Origin: Coriaria nepalensis
Lineage: Eukaryota; Streptophyta; Magnoliopsida; Cucurbitales; Coriariaceae
Length of the DNA stretch: 64,000 bases
Assembly (NCBI GenBank): GCA_027186245.1
Contig: CP114498.1
Location: 627,501-691,500, forward strand
Direction: 5' to 3'
Shown: positions 49,089 to 62,200 of the stretch, piece by piece
How the letters are laid out: each line of letters opens with the position of its first letter
Numbering within the stretch: the stretch's first letter is position 1
The notes under the pieces: model-generated
What the model saw: only the letters and a program-made list of their open reading frames with translations
Databases searched by the model: none
Told to the model about the DNA's origin: nothing
Position numbers and translations under genes: made by a program

Positions 49089-52000
49089 TTTGGTTGATTA
49101 TCTCGCTCCTATAACCGAAAATTTGAAATCAAGTTTTACTTTTGAGGAAAAACAAAATTAATTCATTCAAAATTTACATCTGCAATATCCTCCTTCTCAG
49201 ACACTAAAACAGATATATTCATAGAAATCAATATATTCCTTCAAATTATTCAGAACATGTACGGTACACATGTGATTTTCTTGTATATATACGATAACAA
49301 TCCCATATCCTGATTTAAACAATCTCGAGTATTCAAACCCAATACAAACTTTGATCGAAAGCAAACCAAGTTCTTCGTTAAGTAATCTGTCCTTAAACAA
49401 ACAGTACATGAATCCATTGAAAATCAGAACTTTCCATACCTTTTCTTGCTAGACAAACACAGAGTCCTTCAAAGTCTCATGCAACAAATCTGATAGACAT
49501 TTCATCAAACAGTTTAGATGCATATAAAGTGCCACGTCCAGAAATGTGACACAAAAAAGGCTCTAAGCCAATTCACACAACGTTGAACTGTAGAACAATA
49601 AAACACACTTTTTTGCTTCTGTTCGGAAAAAGGGGAAAGGAATACCGAAAGCAGATTCGAGGAATGTTTTTAGGATTCTTTAGGAAGCAACAAAAATAGA
49701 ATAATGACCATTCTGAATGAGCAAAGGCCATAAGAGATATAAATGGTATCTATATAGGACTGCAATTCGGTGAGAAAAGCCAAAATGGGAGAGAGAATGG
49801 GATTGGAGGGTGACAAGTGATATAGGACAAATCAGAATGAAGCTGTGAAGTTGATTACAAGCTTAAAGAACAATGTCTTTCCTGTACATAAAATGATATA
49901 ATCTTTGTCGAGTCTTAAGGACTATGTCCAAAAAAGCTTAAAATATATATACATTTTCATGTTCTTTAAACTGCCGCCCTTTGTCTCTCTCTCTCTCTCT
50001 ACTTCTTGTCTTGGTAGTTGGTTGATCCAACTCCTCTTCGTTATTTAAATTTAAATAAACATAATTAAATAAAATAAATCACAAGAGGATAATGATGATT
50101 ATATGGGTCCAGATTAAAAAATATATATATATATAAAAATTGAAACCTTGTTTTCTCATAAATTGATTTGTCTTTTGTGATAGATTGCCAGTTAATGTGA
50201 GAAATTGGACGATCCTCGATTAATTATTTTAATTATATATAAAATTAAAATAAATTAATTTATTTTAAATATAATATCTTATAAATTATTAGTACAACTA
50301 ATATCTTATATGATAGCTTGGCTTAACAACTGAGTATTTATTTATTTATTTTTAGTGATGTTTGGACATTATATAACTTCACATTTGGCACCGTATATAG
50401 CAAGCAAGATATTGACATGTTCTAACTAGTTTATCTTAGTATTAATATATATTATATATATATATATATATTAATGGATGAGTGGATATTTGAACAGAAG
50501 GAGTACGAGGAATATGTTTGATGATGATTTTGTAATAATCATATTATGTTTTTAAGATACCGACATGTCGTCTTTTGAATTAAGTATTAATTGGTTGTTT
50601 GATTTGATTTGATTTGATGATAAAATGAAAATAAATTTTTATTTTTATTTAAATTTAAAAAATGATTTATTATTAAGTAGTTGTTTTTTTGGATGAAATA
50701 AATTTATCTATTTATTTATATAAAATAAGTTTAATTTTACATATTATTTAAAATAATATTTCTTACTCATTATATATATATAGATGTCACTTTTCCCACA
50801 CTATTTCCATTATACTTAAAAAAAAAAACCCGAATCAACATGCAGAATGTTACGTGTTTACTACAAGCAAAAATTATCAACATAATAAAGCTTTGCTAAC
50901 ACGTACAGTGTTTCTTCCACGTCAAATATGATCGTTTCTGCGTCCATTCCAAGTGGGCCCTTTTGTTTTCTTTCATTCGTTATCACAAATAGATCCGGAG
51001 GACATGTGGGGCCCAAGGTTATAATTATATAAAGAGCGTCTTTTTTATATTTATTTTTATCTATAAATTTAGTATATTTTTATAAATTTAATAATTAAGA
51101 TATATGTTATATAATAATAAAAAAAAAATATATATATATATATAAATCGGTTAAAATATAATTAATTTGTGAAGTATGTTTATTTATAATTATGACCGAC
51201 CTTTTTTTTTTCTTTAAATATGATGACCAAACTAAATTATCAGTTCATATAAAAATATATTTTTATCTGAGTTTTCGATATGTCGGTCTGTGCATCTCAG
51301 ACTAATATGTAAGATATCAATTTGAGATCATAGACCGACATATGAGATATATGTCTGTAGTCTTAAAACGCCATCTCATAGATCTCATATATATATCGAA
51401 AACTTGATCATGTTTCTATCTTTTTAGATTAAGAATTTGATTTGAATTAGGAACTCATATCGAGTTATTGGTCTTGAGAGATAGATGTTTCTGTATGACT
51501 TCCCGGTCCAAATGAGTTATCGGTCTTCAATGATAGAATCATTTTGAGTTCACGGACTTCCAGAACATAATCAAACCAAGTTATCGGTCTTGAAGGACAA
51601 AAATATATTTCTATATGAGTTTTCAGTTTATAGCGAGTTTCAAATCTTTAAAGACATAAACATGTTTCTATTTTTATAGATCGAGTTCTCAGTCTATACT
51701 GAATTTTTGATATGCCAGTCTGCAGTCTCAAACCAAGATCTCGGTTATGTTATATCTTTCTAGATCGAGAATTCGGTATGGATCAAGAATTTAGTCTGGA
51801 CTAGAAACTCAGACCGAAATACATTATATTATATTAAATATCAGTTTGAGAAAAAATAAAAAATTTTCAATCTAAAAAAAAATTAAAGAACTCAATCTAA
51901 AAAAGAAAAGTACTCGATCTAAAATTAATTTTAATATATTATATAATTTTTTTTTATCAATTTACTAAATTATCTTATATACCACATATATAAACTTTCG

Positions 52001-52841
52001 TATTTACACTAACTTAATTTAAATTAATTATTAAATATATAAAACAGTCTAAATTTATATATAAAAATAAATAAAAAGAATGGAATAAAATGAGTCAATC
52101 CACTCTCCCAAGCCCATGAAAAGCGAAAAAAAAAAAAAGAAGAAAAGAAAAAGCGAGAGTGAGGACAAAAATAAAAAAACCGACCGTATATTATTATTCT
52201 CTCAATCTACGCCTTTTTCGAGGTTTCACTCATCCACATGCAACAAAAAAAGTTTGTAAAACCCCTCTTACCTTCTTTTTCAGAATTTTCCCAAATTGCC
52301 CTCCTAAACTTGCTGTAACCTCAGCACACCCTTCTTCGTTTTTTTCTTTTTAATTTTTCTTTTGGTCGAGGACATATTTTATTGGATTACGTGATCTTTT
52401 GAAGTTTATCGAGTTTCACAAACAGCCTACTTTCGCTTTTCTTCCCCTTCCCACTCTAATAATACACAACTTTGGATCCTTTTTCTACAACACTGTAACA
52501 ATACCTTATTTGAAACTCGATCCATCAGGCGGGAGTGCCCATGTCCTTGCACTTATTCACAAAAATGACACTATAACAGTGTAGCTGTTACAGCTCGATT
52601 AATATACCTTTTTGTTTTAATCTTTCCTTTTTTATTTTCACCACTTTTAGTAAACTTCCCGCATCAACGGTAAAAATCTTAGCTGGATCTATCTTTCTAC
52701 TTTGTAGAAATTTCAGTGGCATTTTAGTATTATTTTAGGAAATTCAGGCTCTTTTCATAACTAAATTCAACATTTTGACCCCACCAAGCAGTGATTTACT
52801 AATTAATATCACTTGAAATCTGCTACTCTTCCTTCAGGATT
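49089..52841. other. AT-rich intergenic region
   Basis: About 3.75 kb. The left end (to about 49.9 kb) is the leader and promoter of the LIN-like gene. A CT run lies near 49985-50001. From 50.0 to 52.1 kb the DNA is very AT-rich with TA runs (50123-50136, 50455-50472, 51127-51144) and a degenerate repeat field (51260-51800). The right end is the callose synthase promoter. Open frames at 49197-49409, 52159-52353 and 52399-52584 have no domain and look spurious. Confidence 0.6.
51260..51800. repeat. Degenerate repeat field with a hairpin-forming inverted repeat
   Basis: The motif GAGTTATCGGTCTT recurs with changes at about 51461, 51514, 51545 and 51577, each followed by a similar GA-rich tract. 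To the left, TATGTCGGTCTGTG at 51279-51292 is matched by its near-perfect reverse complement CATAGACCGACATA at 51329-51342, which could form a hairpin with a ~36-bp loop. It resembles an old, decayed satellite or MITE-like unit. Confidence 0.55.
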
Positions 52842-53258
52842 ATGAGCATTAGAGCTACTCTCACCCGCTTTCTATGCTCTCTCTCTCTGCTTCGTGCTCA
52901 CTGCTCTGCTATTCCGTCTACTTTAAGTAGCTTAAAGTTGCAGCACCCCTACTCTTTTCTATCTCTCTACTTGTTTCTTTTTCTCTCTCTTAGGGTTTTC
53001 CACATCCTCTGGTTTTCCGGTGAGCATTTTCTTCTTTAAGCTTTTAATCGATTCCACATTTTAGTATTTTACCTTTCTGCTTTAGATCATCACTGTTTGA
53101 AGCATCTCTCTCGTTTTCTCGCTCTTAGGCGTCGATGTCTAGATTCTAAGCTTCAAAGCTCACTCACTCAACTGTTAATGGCTTCGTTTGTGTTTTACTT
53201 TGGTTTCTAGGTGACGAAGTGTTTTTTTGAGTACCGAGCGTATGATATAGTGAATAAA
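52842..53258 (+). other. Spliced 5' leader of callose synthase with possible uORF
   Basis: A CT-rich leader exon ends at 53019 (donor CCG|GTGAGC). A 191-bp intron follows and the second exon begins at 53211 (TTCTAG acceptor). An ATG at 52842 opens a 65-codon frame that crosses the splice and stops at 53228-53230, 28 bp before the main ATG at 53259. Whether it is translated depends on a transcription start upstream of 52842, which I could not fix. TAGGGTTT lies at 52991-52998. Confidence 0.5.
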
Positions 53259-56200
53259 ATGTCGTCTAGAGGGGATTCTGGACAGCCTTCCACGCCGCAG
53301 AGGCGGCTTACGAGGACGCAGACTGCTGGAAACCTCGGTGAGTCGATATTTGACAGTGAGATTGTGCCGTCGTCGCTCAGTGAGATTGCACCACTTCTTC
53401 GAGTTGCTAATGAAGTGGAATCGAGTAATCCGAGAGTTGCTTATCTCTGTAAGTGGATGCCGACTATGTAGAAACCGTCATATCTATCTAGTTTGCTACT
53501 ATATTTGGAAGTTTTGACGTTCTAGTTTCTGGTGCTTGATCGATATTGATATGTCTGTTTGTAATGCGTTTATACTTTTGTAATGTTAGTTTCAGAATCT
53601 AACTCCATATCGCTATAATGTCTATGTACATTGGCCTTTTCTATGCTTCTGCACATTTGCTTCATATGTACCTGACATTGAGTATGCTTATGAATCCTTG
53701 GCCTGTGCTAAGAAAGTTTTTTCATCTTCCAGCTGTGACAATAGAGTGACAGCTTATCTTGTGAGGGCAAACGTGGCCATTTCATTTATCTATACAAATA
53801 CATATATAGCTGATGTCCTGTAAGTTTGTTGCTCGATGAGGTATTGATTTTATATTGCTGACTATTGTAGGCCGATTTTATGCATTCGAGAAAGCTCATA
53901 ATCTGGATCCCACTTCTAATGGACGTGGTGTTCGACAATTTAAAACAGCTTTGCTTCAAAGACTCGTGCGGGTAAACATTCATAGTCTCTGGGTAGTTCT
54001 GCTTGTTTACCTTTCCAAAAACAAGTGCATGCATGGACAAAAATGCATATGCTTGAACATATGCCTAACACTAAAGTATTAGTGGTAAAATGGTTTCAAC
54101 TCGTAAATATCAAGACCGTAGATAGATATTGTATATTACTCAGCTCTTATACTAATGGTGTTAGGATTTAAAATTGCCTTGATGAAAAATCTTGCAATCT
54201 TGCTTGAACCTTTTTCTATCTCCATATTTGTCGTTATTTTATGAGGTCTATATACATTTGTCATCATCTTATCTTAATTGCAGGAGAATGATCCGACTCT
54301 AATGGGTAGGGTTAAAAAAAGTGATGCCCGTGAAATGCAGAGTTTCTACCAACATTATTACAAAAAGTATATCCAAGCATTGCAAAATGCTGCTGATAAA
54401 GCTGACCGGTGTGTTCTCATAAGAGATCACTACTATTTTAGCTTATAAAGCATGAAAAGTTTTCACTCTTTTGCTCACTCAACTTTGAATGTTTTGTATA
54501 TTTAGTGCTCAGCTTACCAAGGCATACCAAACTGCTAATGTTCTCTTTGAGGTGTTGAAAGCTGTTAATATGACGCAGTCCATGGAAGTTGATCGTGAGG
54601 TCAGACCCTGAAACTTTCTCTTCCTGTTATGTGTAACACAGTTAGGTCTTAATGAAATAGTCTGAGTTTAATTTCTGTTGATTCTAAGATGTGATAACTA
54701 TCCTAGAAAAAGTTTTGGATTTTGATCTTCCTTTTGAAACTATGGCTAATGGTGTCATAATTGCAATTTTGAAAGATTTTGGAAGCACAAGATGAAGTTG
54801 CAGAGAAGACACAGATATACCTCCCTTACAACATTCTTCCTCTTGATCCGGATAGTGCAAATCAGGCAATTATGATATACCCTGAGGCCAGTTTCTTAAA
54901 CTCCATTATTCTTTAATTACCTGTACTTGAGCATTAATTCATTGAGATGCTATTTTTCCTGATTCAAACTCTGAAATGATTTCAGATCCAAGCTGCTGTA
55001 GTTGCTCTTCGCAACACACGGGGTCTTCCCTGGCCCACTGACTATAAGAAGAAAAAAGATGATGACATTCTGGATTGGCTCCAAGCAATGTTTGGGTTTC
55101 AGGTTCCTTAGCTAATTGTCTTGTATTTGTGTTGCATTTGAGTCTTGCATCACAGTTCTGGTTTTTTTCTTCCTGGTTCCAAAATAGCAGTTTTGCACTT
55201 GTTTGGTCAATTTCTTCGTTACTTATGGTCTGATTTGTGCAGAAAGATAATGTGGCAAATCAGAGGGAGCACCTGATTTTACTGCTCGCAAACGTGCATA
55301 TCCGACAATTTCCAAAGCCTGATCAACAACCGAAGGTTGGTTATTTAAATACTTTGCTGATTAAATAATAATAATAATAAACCTATTATTATTATTATTA
55401 TTACTATTACTTGTTCCCAACGGCTCTACCACAAATTTCTTAAATATTTACTAAAAATTTGACATGTTTTCTTCTCTATTGCTTAGTTGGATGAACGTGC
55501 TCTAACAGAAGTTATGAAGAAACTATTCAAGAACTATAAAAAATGGTGCAAGTATTTGGGCCGAAAAAGCAGTCTTTGGTAACATTTTGCTTACCTAGGG
55601 ATGTGTGTGCGTGTGTATTTTGGCCCCTGAAGTTATTCATTGCTAGTGTAAATTGAGTGCTTCTTGTTCTTGCCTTTTCTGTAGATTTGTTCTATTCATT
55701 TGACTCCATGCCATTTTTTGGGTATTTCTGGGGTTCATAGGTTACCTACCATCCAACAGGAAGTACAGCAGCGCAAACTACTTTACATGGGTCTATATCT
55801 TCTTATATGGGGTGAAGCTGCTAATTTGAGGTTCATGCCAGAGTGCCTTTGTTATATGTATCACCATGTAAGGCATACTAATTTAGTTAATGCAAAACTT
55901 GTTGAATAGATTTTAAGATTATTCTGTTGAAAAACTCTCGCTGTTAAATTCCTATTATCCTGTTTTCTGCTTTATAGAACCTAACCTATGCTTAGGTGAA
56001 TATTACTATTCTTCTTGTAGATGGCATTTGAGTTGTATGGCATGCTAGCTGGAAATGTTAGTCCTATGACTGGGGAGAACATCAAGCCAGCATATGGTGG
56101 CGAAGAAGAGGCTTTTCTAACAAAAGTCGTGACTCCTATATATGAAGTGATTGCAAAGGTACTTTACTCACATTTCTTCCCCTCACTAAGCTAAGCTCTA

Positions 56201-59200
56201 TATAAATGTGAGTGCTGCATTGCACTTCTGCTCATATCTCATGCATTGTCTCCTGCTTGATAGGAAGCACGAAGGAGTAAAAAAGGGAAATCCAAGCATT
56301 CACAGTGGAGGAACTATGATGATTTAAATGAATACTTTTGGTAGTCTGCATCTATGTCTTTGAATCTCCAACTATTCTTCTCAACTCTTTTCCATGCTAA
56401 ATCTCATATTTTGTGATTATAGGTCAGCTGATTGCTTCCGGTTAGGCTGGCCAATGCGCGCTGATGCTGATTTTTTTTCTTTGCCTGGTGAACACTACCA
56501 TGTTGACAAAAGTGCGGTAAGCAATGATTTTATCAGAGTATAATAGAAACTCCTTGTAAAGAGTCTGGATGCCATGAAGGAAAAAAAAAATAATGATCCA
56601 AATGGGCATGTAATTTTATTGTTAACATGCAGTAAGCAACTATACTCAAGCAACACGGCATACCCAAGCATTGTGCAGAACTATTTATTAAGGCAACACA
56701 TTTTAGAAATTAAGCTTCTTTCTTGTTTCGTCTTCTGTTATTATATGTTAGCATGATATTACACTATTCTTTCATTATGTTCATTTATTTTTATGTAAAA
56801 TATTTATGGGGAATGAACTCCATTTGATTTAATTTCCAGGATGACAAGCCACTTTCTAGAGATCGATGGGTGGGAAAAGTTAACTTCGTTGAGATTCGGT
56901 CATTTTGGCACATTTTCAGAAGCTTTGATCGTATGTGGAGCTTTTTTATACTATGCTTGCAGGTTTGAAATTTTTCCTTCCACCTGCTGTGATGCATATT
57001 TTATATGTATTTGTTGAAGTTGTTTATGTTTGCATGTATAATCATTGCATTTATCACTGAAAATAGCTATTACTTATTTTAATAAGGCTATGATCATTAT
57101 TGCTTGGAATGGCTCGGGGAACCCAAGTGCTATCTTTGCTGGTGACGTGTTCAAGAAAGTGTTGAGTGTTTTTATAACTGCCGCTATACTGAAGCTTGGT
57201 CAAGGTAGGTTTAAGGTTGTCCTTCTTGCCACTGCCTTTGTGTGAGGACATATTTTGAGTTCTGTAGGCTTTTGTTGCTTCTTTGAAAGAATTTATGCTA
57301 ATGTAGGGGATTTGTCAGCCTCTTCGAGTGTGGAAATGTAACTTTCTTGTAAGCATGTCTAAGTTACATGCTATTCCTGACAAATTGTTGTTAAAACAAA
57401 TTCTCGTTTTCACTGTCCAGCTATCCTTGATGTAATTCTTAGTTGGAAAGCACAACAAAGCATGCCATTCTATGTTAAATTAAGATACATTCTGAAGGTG
57501 GTTTCAGCAGCAGCATGGGTGATTGTTCTTCCAGTTACTTATGCTTACAGCTGGGAGAATCCTCCGGGGTTTGCTCAAACCATCAAAAGCTGGTTTGGAA
57601 ACAATTCAAATTCACCTTCCTTGTTCATATTGGCTGTTGTGATATATTTGTCACCAAATATGCTGGCAGCCTTCTTGTTCTTGTTTCCCTCCATTCGTCG
57701 GTTCCTTGAGAGATCCAACTACAGAATTGTGATGCTTATGATGTGGTGGTCGCAGGTGTGCAACATGAGCTTCTGACCTTTTTTGTGTCTTTCTTTCTTC
57801 TCTCTCACTCTTTTTCTCCCGGGAGTATGTTTAAAACTTTTTGTTTCACATAATTTGCAGCCCCGACTATATGTTGGAAGGGGAATGCATGAAAGCACCT
57901 TGTCGCTTATTAAGTAAGTTCTCAGTGTTAACTTATATATGATCGTTTTGGATGTTTTTATAATAACTATGTCATCGTGGCTTATTTGTCTAATTTTTAT
58001 CTTTCAGCTACACAATGTTTTGGGTTCTTCTCATAGTAACAAAGTTAGCATTCAGTTACTATATAGAGGTGTTCTTTTTTCCTTGTGCCATTTTTGTTGC
58101 ATTATACCTCTTTCTTGAAATAAACATCTTTTTTGGATTTAATATACTGCTGGCTTTCTGTCTGAACTATTTTCACTTGATTTTCAACAGATAAAGCCCC
58201 TTGTGGGCCCGACAAAAGCAATTATGAATGTTCGCATAACCAATTTCCAGTGGCATGAGTTCTTCCCCCGTGGTAAGTGCCTTGACTTGAATATGATTAC
58301 TGGTTGTTATGGTATCTTATCCATTACAAAGTTGTTTAAATGTGGTTTTTTTTTTGGGCAGCAAAAAACAATATTGGGGTCGTGATAGCTCTTTGGGCCC
58401 CCATTATATTTGTATGGGTTAATCTTTATATTGTAGTTGCTGATCAGCTTTTCTTCTCTGTTTTCAATTTTCAACCAAATCATGCTAGGTCTAATAAAGC
58501 ATACTTTTCTAGGTTTACTTCATGGATGCACAGATATGGTATGCTATTTTTTCAACTTTGTTTGGCGGTATATATGGTGCATTTCGTCGACTTGGAGAGG
58601 TATGTGTAGGTTTTCCTGACTTATTTCAGTTGCTAATTACTTCTTAACATAATTGATTGTGCTATCATTTTGCAATTATTCACAAAATTTATTTTGCTAA
58701 TCTAGGCATGAAGCTCTTTAGGGCATCACTATCTAAAAAAGTACTTGTTTGGTTTAAATAATATCATAATTCTTGCTGCATCTTTCATTGGCATCAATTC
58801 AAGCAATAGTTATTACCTATTGACTATATAAGTCATTTCTTTTTCTTGTTTTGTTTTCCCACTGGATTTTGAAATTTAGATTTATTCAACCTGTTGGCTT
58901 TTTGTCCTCCCAGATTCGCACTCTTGGAATGCTTAGATCTCGTTTTCAGTCACTGCCTGGTGCTTTTAATGCACGTTTGATTCCCATGGAAAGCAGTGAA
59001 CCCAAGAAGAAAGGATTGAAAGCCACTCTATCTCGTGGCTTTGCCACTGTCAGCCATTTTTCTTTTCTTTTTCCTTTGTCCCGTCTTCCATTTTAGAATG
59101 CTTTTGGTCACAAATCAATAAGAATCCCTTGTCATGGGCTCTATCTATTTGGTTAATGCTGCAGATCCCATCTAACAAAGAAAAAGAGGCTGCAAGATTT

Positions 59201-62200
59201 GCTCAGTTGTGGAACAAAATAATTAGTAGTTTTAGAGACGAAGATCTTATAAGCGATAGGTAATCCAGAAGCTTGGTGCCCTATGTGACTAATTTGAATT
59301 CTCATGGAGTTATTTTTATTGCTGTACTTGATAATTTACATGTTTTGTAGTTCTCGAATGTCACAGTTGGATGATCTTGAGATTAAAACATTTTCAGGGA
59401 AATGGATCTCTTGCTTGTTCCTTATTGGGCAGACCGTGATTTAGACCTTATTCAGTGGCCCCCATTTTTACTTGCTAGCAAGGTCTGTTTGCTACTCTCT
59501 TTATTCTTTGTTTCCTTTCGTGTGTGGTTAGCTAGGTTCAATTCAATGTCTTATAGGCTACGGGCATGGTTCATCTGTGTCTGTTTATTAGATTCCGATA
59601 GCATTGGACATGGCTAAGGACAGCAATGGAAAGGATAAGGAGCTGAAGAAGAGAATAGAGGCCGACAACTACATGTCTTGTGCTGTACGTGAATGCTATG
59701 CCTCATTTAGGAACATCATCAGGTTCGTGGTTCAAGGAGAACGTGAGAAAAAGTAAGTCTCTCTGACACTTATGATGTATACTCATGGAAGGTGTGGAGA
59801 ACATATTGCATAGTTTGTGCCTGATTTTCTGCTATTATGCTTGAATTGCATATGCTCATTTGGTCGTAATGTCTTCTTAGGGTCATAGAGTCTATATTTG
59901 AAGAAGTCGATAAACACATAGGACTTGGTGACTTGATAAGTGAATTCAAAATGAGTGCTCTTCCCAGTCTCTACGACCACTTTGTCAAACTTATCAAGAT
60001 TTTGGTAAGAACCTAATACATTACTCTGTCATTGGTTTTCTGTATGTTTTGTTGACCTAATAGCTTCTAAACAAGTTTATCTTCGGTAATTACAGTTGGA
60101 CAATAAGCCTGAGGATAGGGATCAGGTTGTGATTCTTTTCCAAGACATGCTTGAAGTAGTAACAAGAGACATAATGATGGAGGATCAAATATCCAGGTCT
60201 TATTTATTTCTTTTAATGGAGTCCCCAAAAATTTACAAATGTAAGCATTATTTATATTGCTTCTTTTGTTGATCAGTTTGGTTGATTCAAGCCATGGAGG
60301 ATCTTGGCATGAAGGAATGACCTCACTTGATCAACAATATCAGTTATTTGCATCCTCCGGAGCTATCAAGTTTCCAATTGATCGAGTGAAAGAAGCTTGG
60401 AAGGAGAAGGTATCTGTCAAAACTATACATCCTTGTGATGGTTATGGTTTATATAGCCATTCAACATGCTTATGTGCCAACTTATTTATTCTTTTAAATT
60501 TTTATTTTTCACTGGATCCCTGATTTTATACTCAGATCAAACGGATTTACCTATTGCTTACTACAAAGGAATCTGCTATGGATGTCCCATCTAATTTGGA
60601 AGCTAGAAGACGCATGTCTTTCTTTTCAAATTCATTGTTTATGGACATGCCTGCAGCACCTAAAGTTCGGAATATGCTTTCTTTCTCGTAAGTAGCAATT
60701 GCGTGTTGCATTTTCCTGCTTGCTCATCTCAACAAGCTACAACATCTTTGTTAGAGAATTTGATTGCTGTAATTTTGTGCAAGCGGCAGTTTACCTTTTT
60801 CCATTTGAACAATGTATTTGATATGTTCTCTTCTTTTGCGATTTATATACTATTCTCTTCTGTTGTCTGCAATGGTGCCAATCCTTTTTGTAGAGTTTCC
60901 CCATCTTGGAAGCCGTTTCCCCCCTATATAATTGTAGCTAATAAATAATATGACATAATAACTTTTATTTTGTGCTGCATGTCCAAGGAATAGTTAATTT
61001 CAGCAATTTCACAATTAATAGTTTCCATAAGATATGCCATACTGAAAAAGTTCATTTTTCAAACAAGTAATAATAATATGAACGTGTTAATCATTTGCTT
61101 CTACTATGTGCATTACTTTTTTGTTAATTGCTTTGTTATTTATTATGTTTCTAATGTAAAATTTTCATTGTAGTGTTTTAACTCCATACTACACAGAGGA
61201 GGTTCTCTTCTCCTTGCATGATTTGGAAGAGCCAAATGAAGATGGAGTTTCCATTCTCTTCTACTTGCAAAAGATATTTCCAGGTTGTCTTTTGATCCTG
61301 CCAAATTACACATTTTAGATTATATATAATAGTATAAAACACACTTACAAATATTTATGTAAAATATTGAAATAAATGTTTGTTAAAAACCTGCAGATGA
61401 ATGGAGCAACTTTCTTGAGCGAATGAAATGCAGTAATGAGGAGGAACTTAAACGAACTGATGACTTAGAAGAGGAGCTTCGTCTTTGGGCATCCTATAGA
61501 GGTCAAACTTTAACTAGAACAGGTATGTCTTTTTTATGAATGTACATGTTTGCATTTAATGCAAAGATCTTGTTATCTTCATTTAACTTTGGGTAAATTT
61601 TTAATGAAAATGTCAGTTAGAGGGATGATGTACTTCCGGAAGGCTTTGGAGCTTCAGGCTTTTCTTGATATGGCCAAAGATGATGGTACATATTTTTCTC
61701 TGCTTGTAATCGCTAGAAAATTAATTTTTTTAGGCTGGTTAAACCTGTTACATTCTTTTGTGAGAAAATAACAGTTTATTTGTCTCATTGAGCGTCACTC
61801 ACATGTTTCCCTCTACTCAGATTTAATGGAAGGTTATAAGGCTGTAGAGTTAAATTCAGAAGAGAACTCCAAGGGGGAAAGATCATTGTGGTCGCAGTGT
61901 CAAGCTGTGGCTGACATGAAGTTTACCTACGTGGTATCATGCCAACAATATGGAATTCACAAGCGATCTGGTGATTCTCGAGCGCAAGACATCCTGAAGC
62001 TTATGACAACGTATGGAAGTATTGATATGAATAATGTTCTTGAAACTACTTTATATTATAGCGTTTATCATCTAATGTACTTCCATTTTGCAGATATCCA
62101 TCACTGCGTGTGGCTTACATTGATGAGGTTGAAGAACCTAGCAAAGACAGATCCAAGAAAATCAACCAGAAGGTTTATTATTCTGCTCTTGTGAAGGCTG

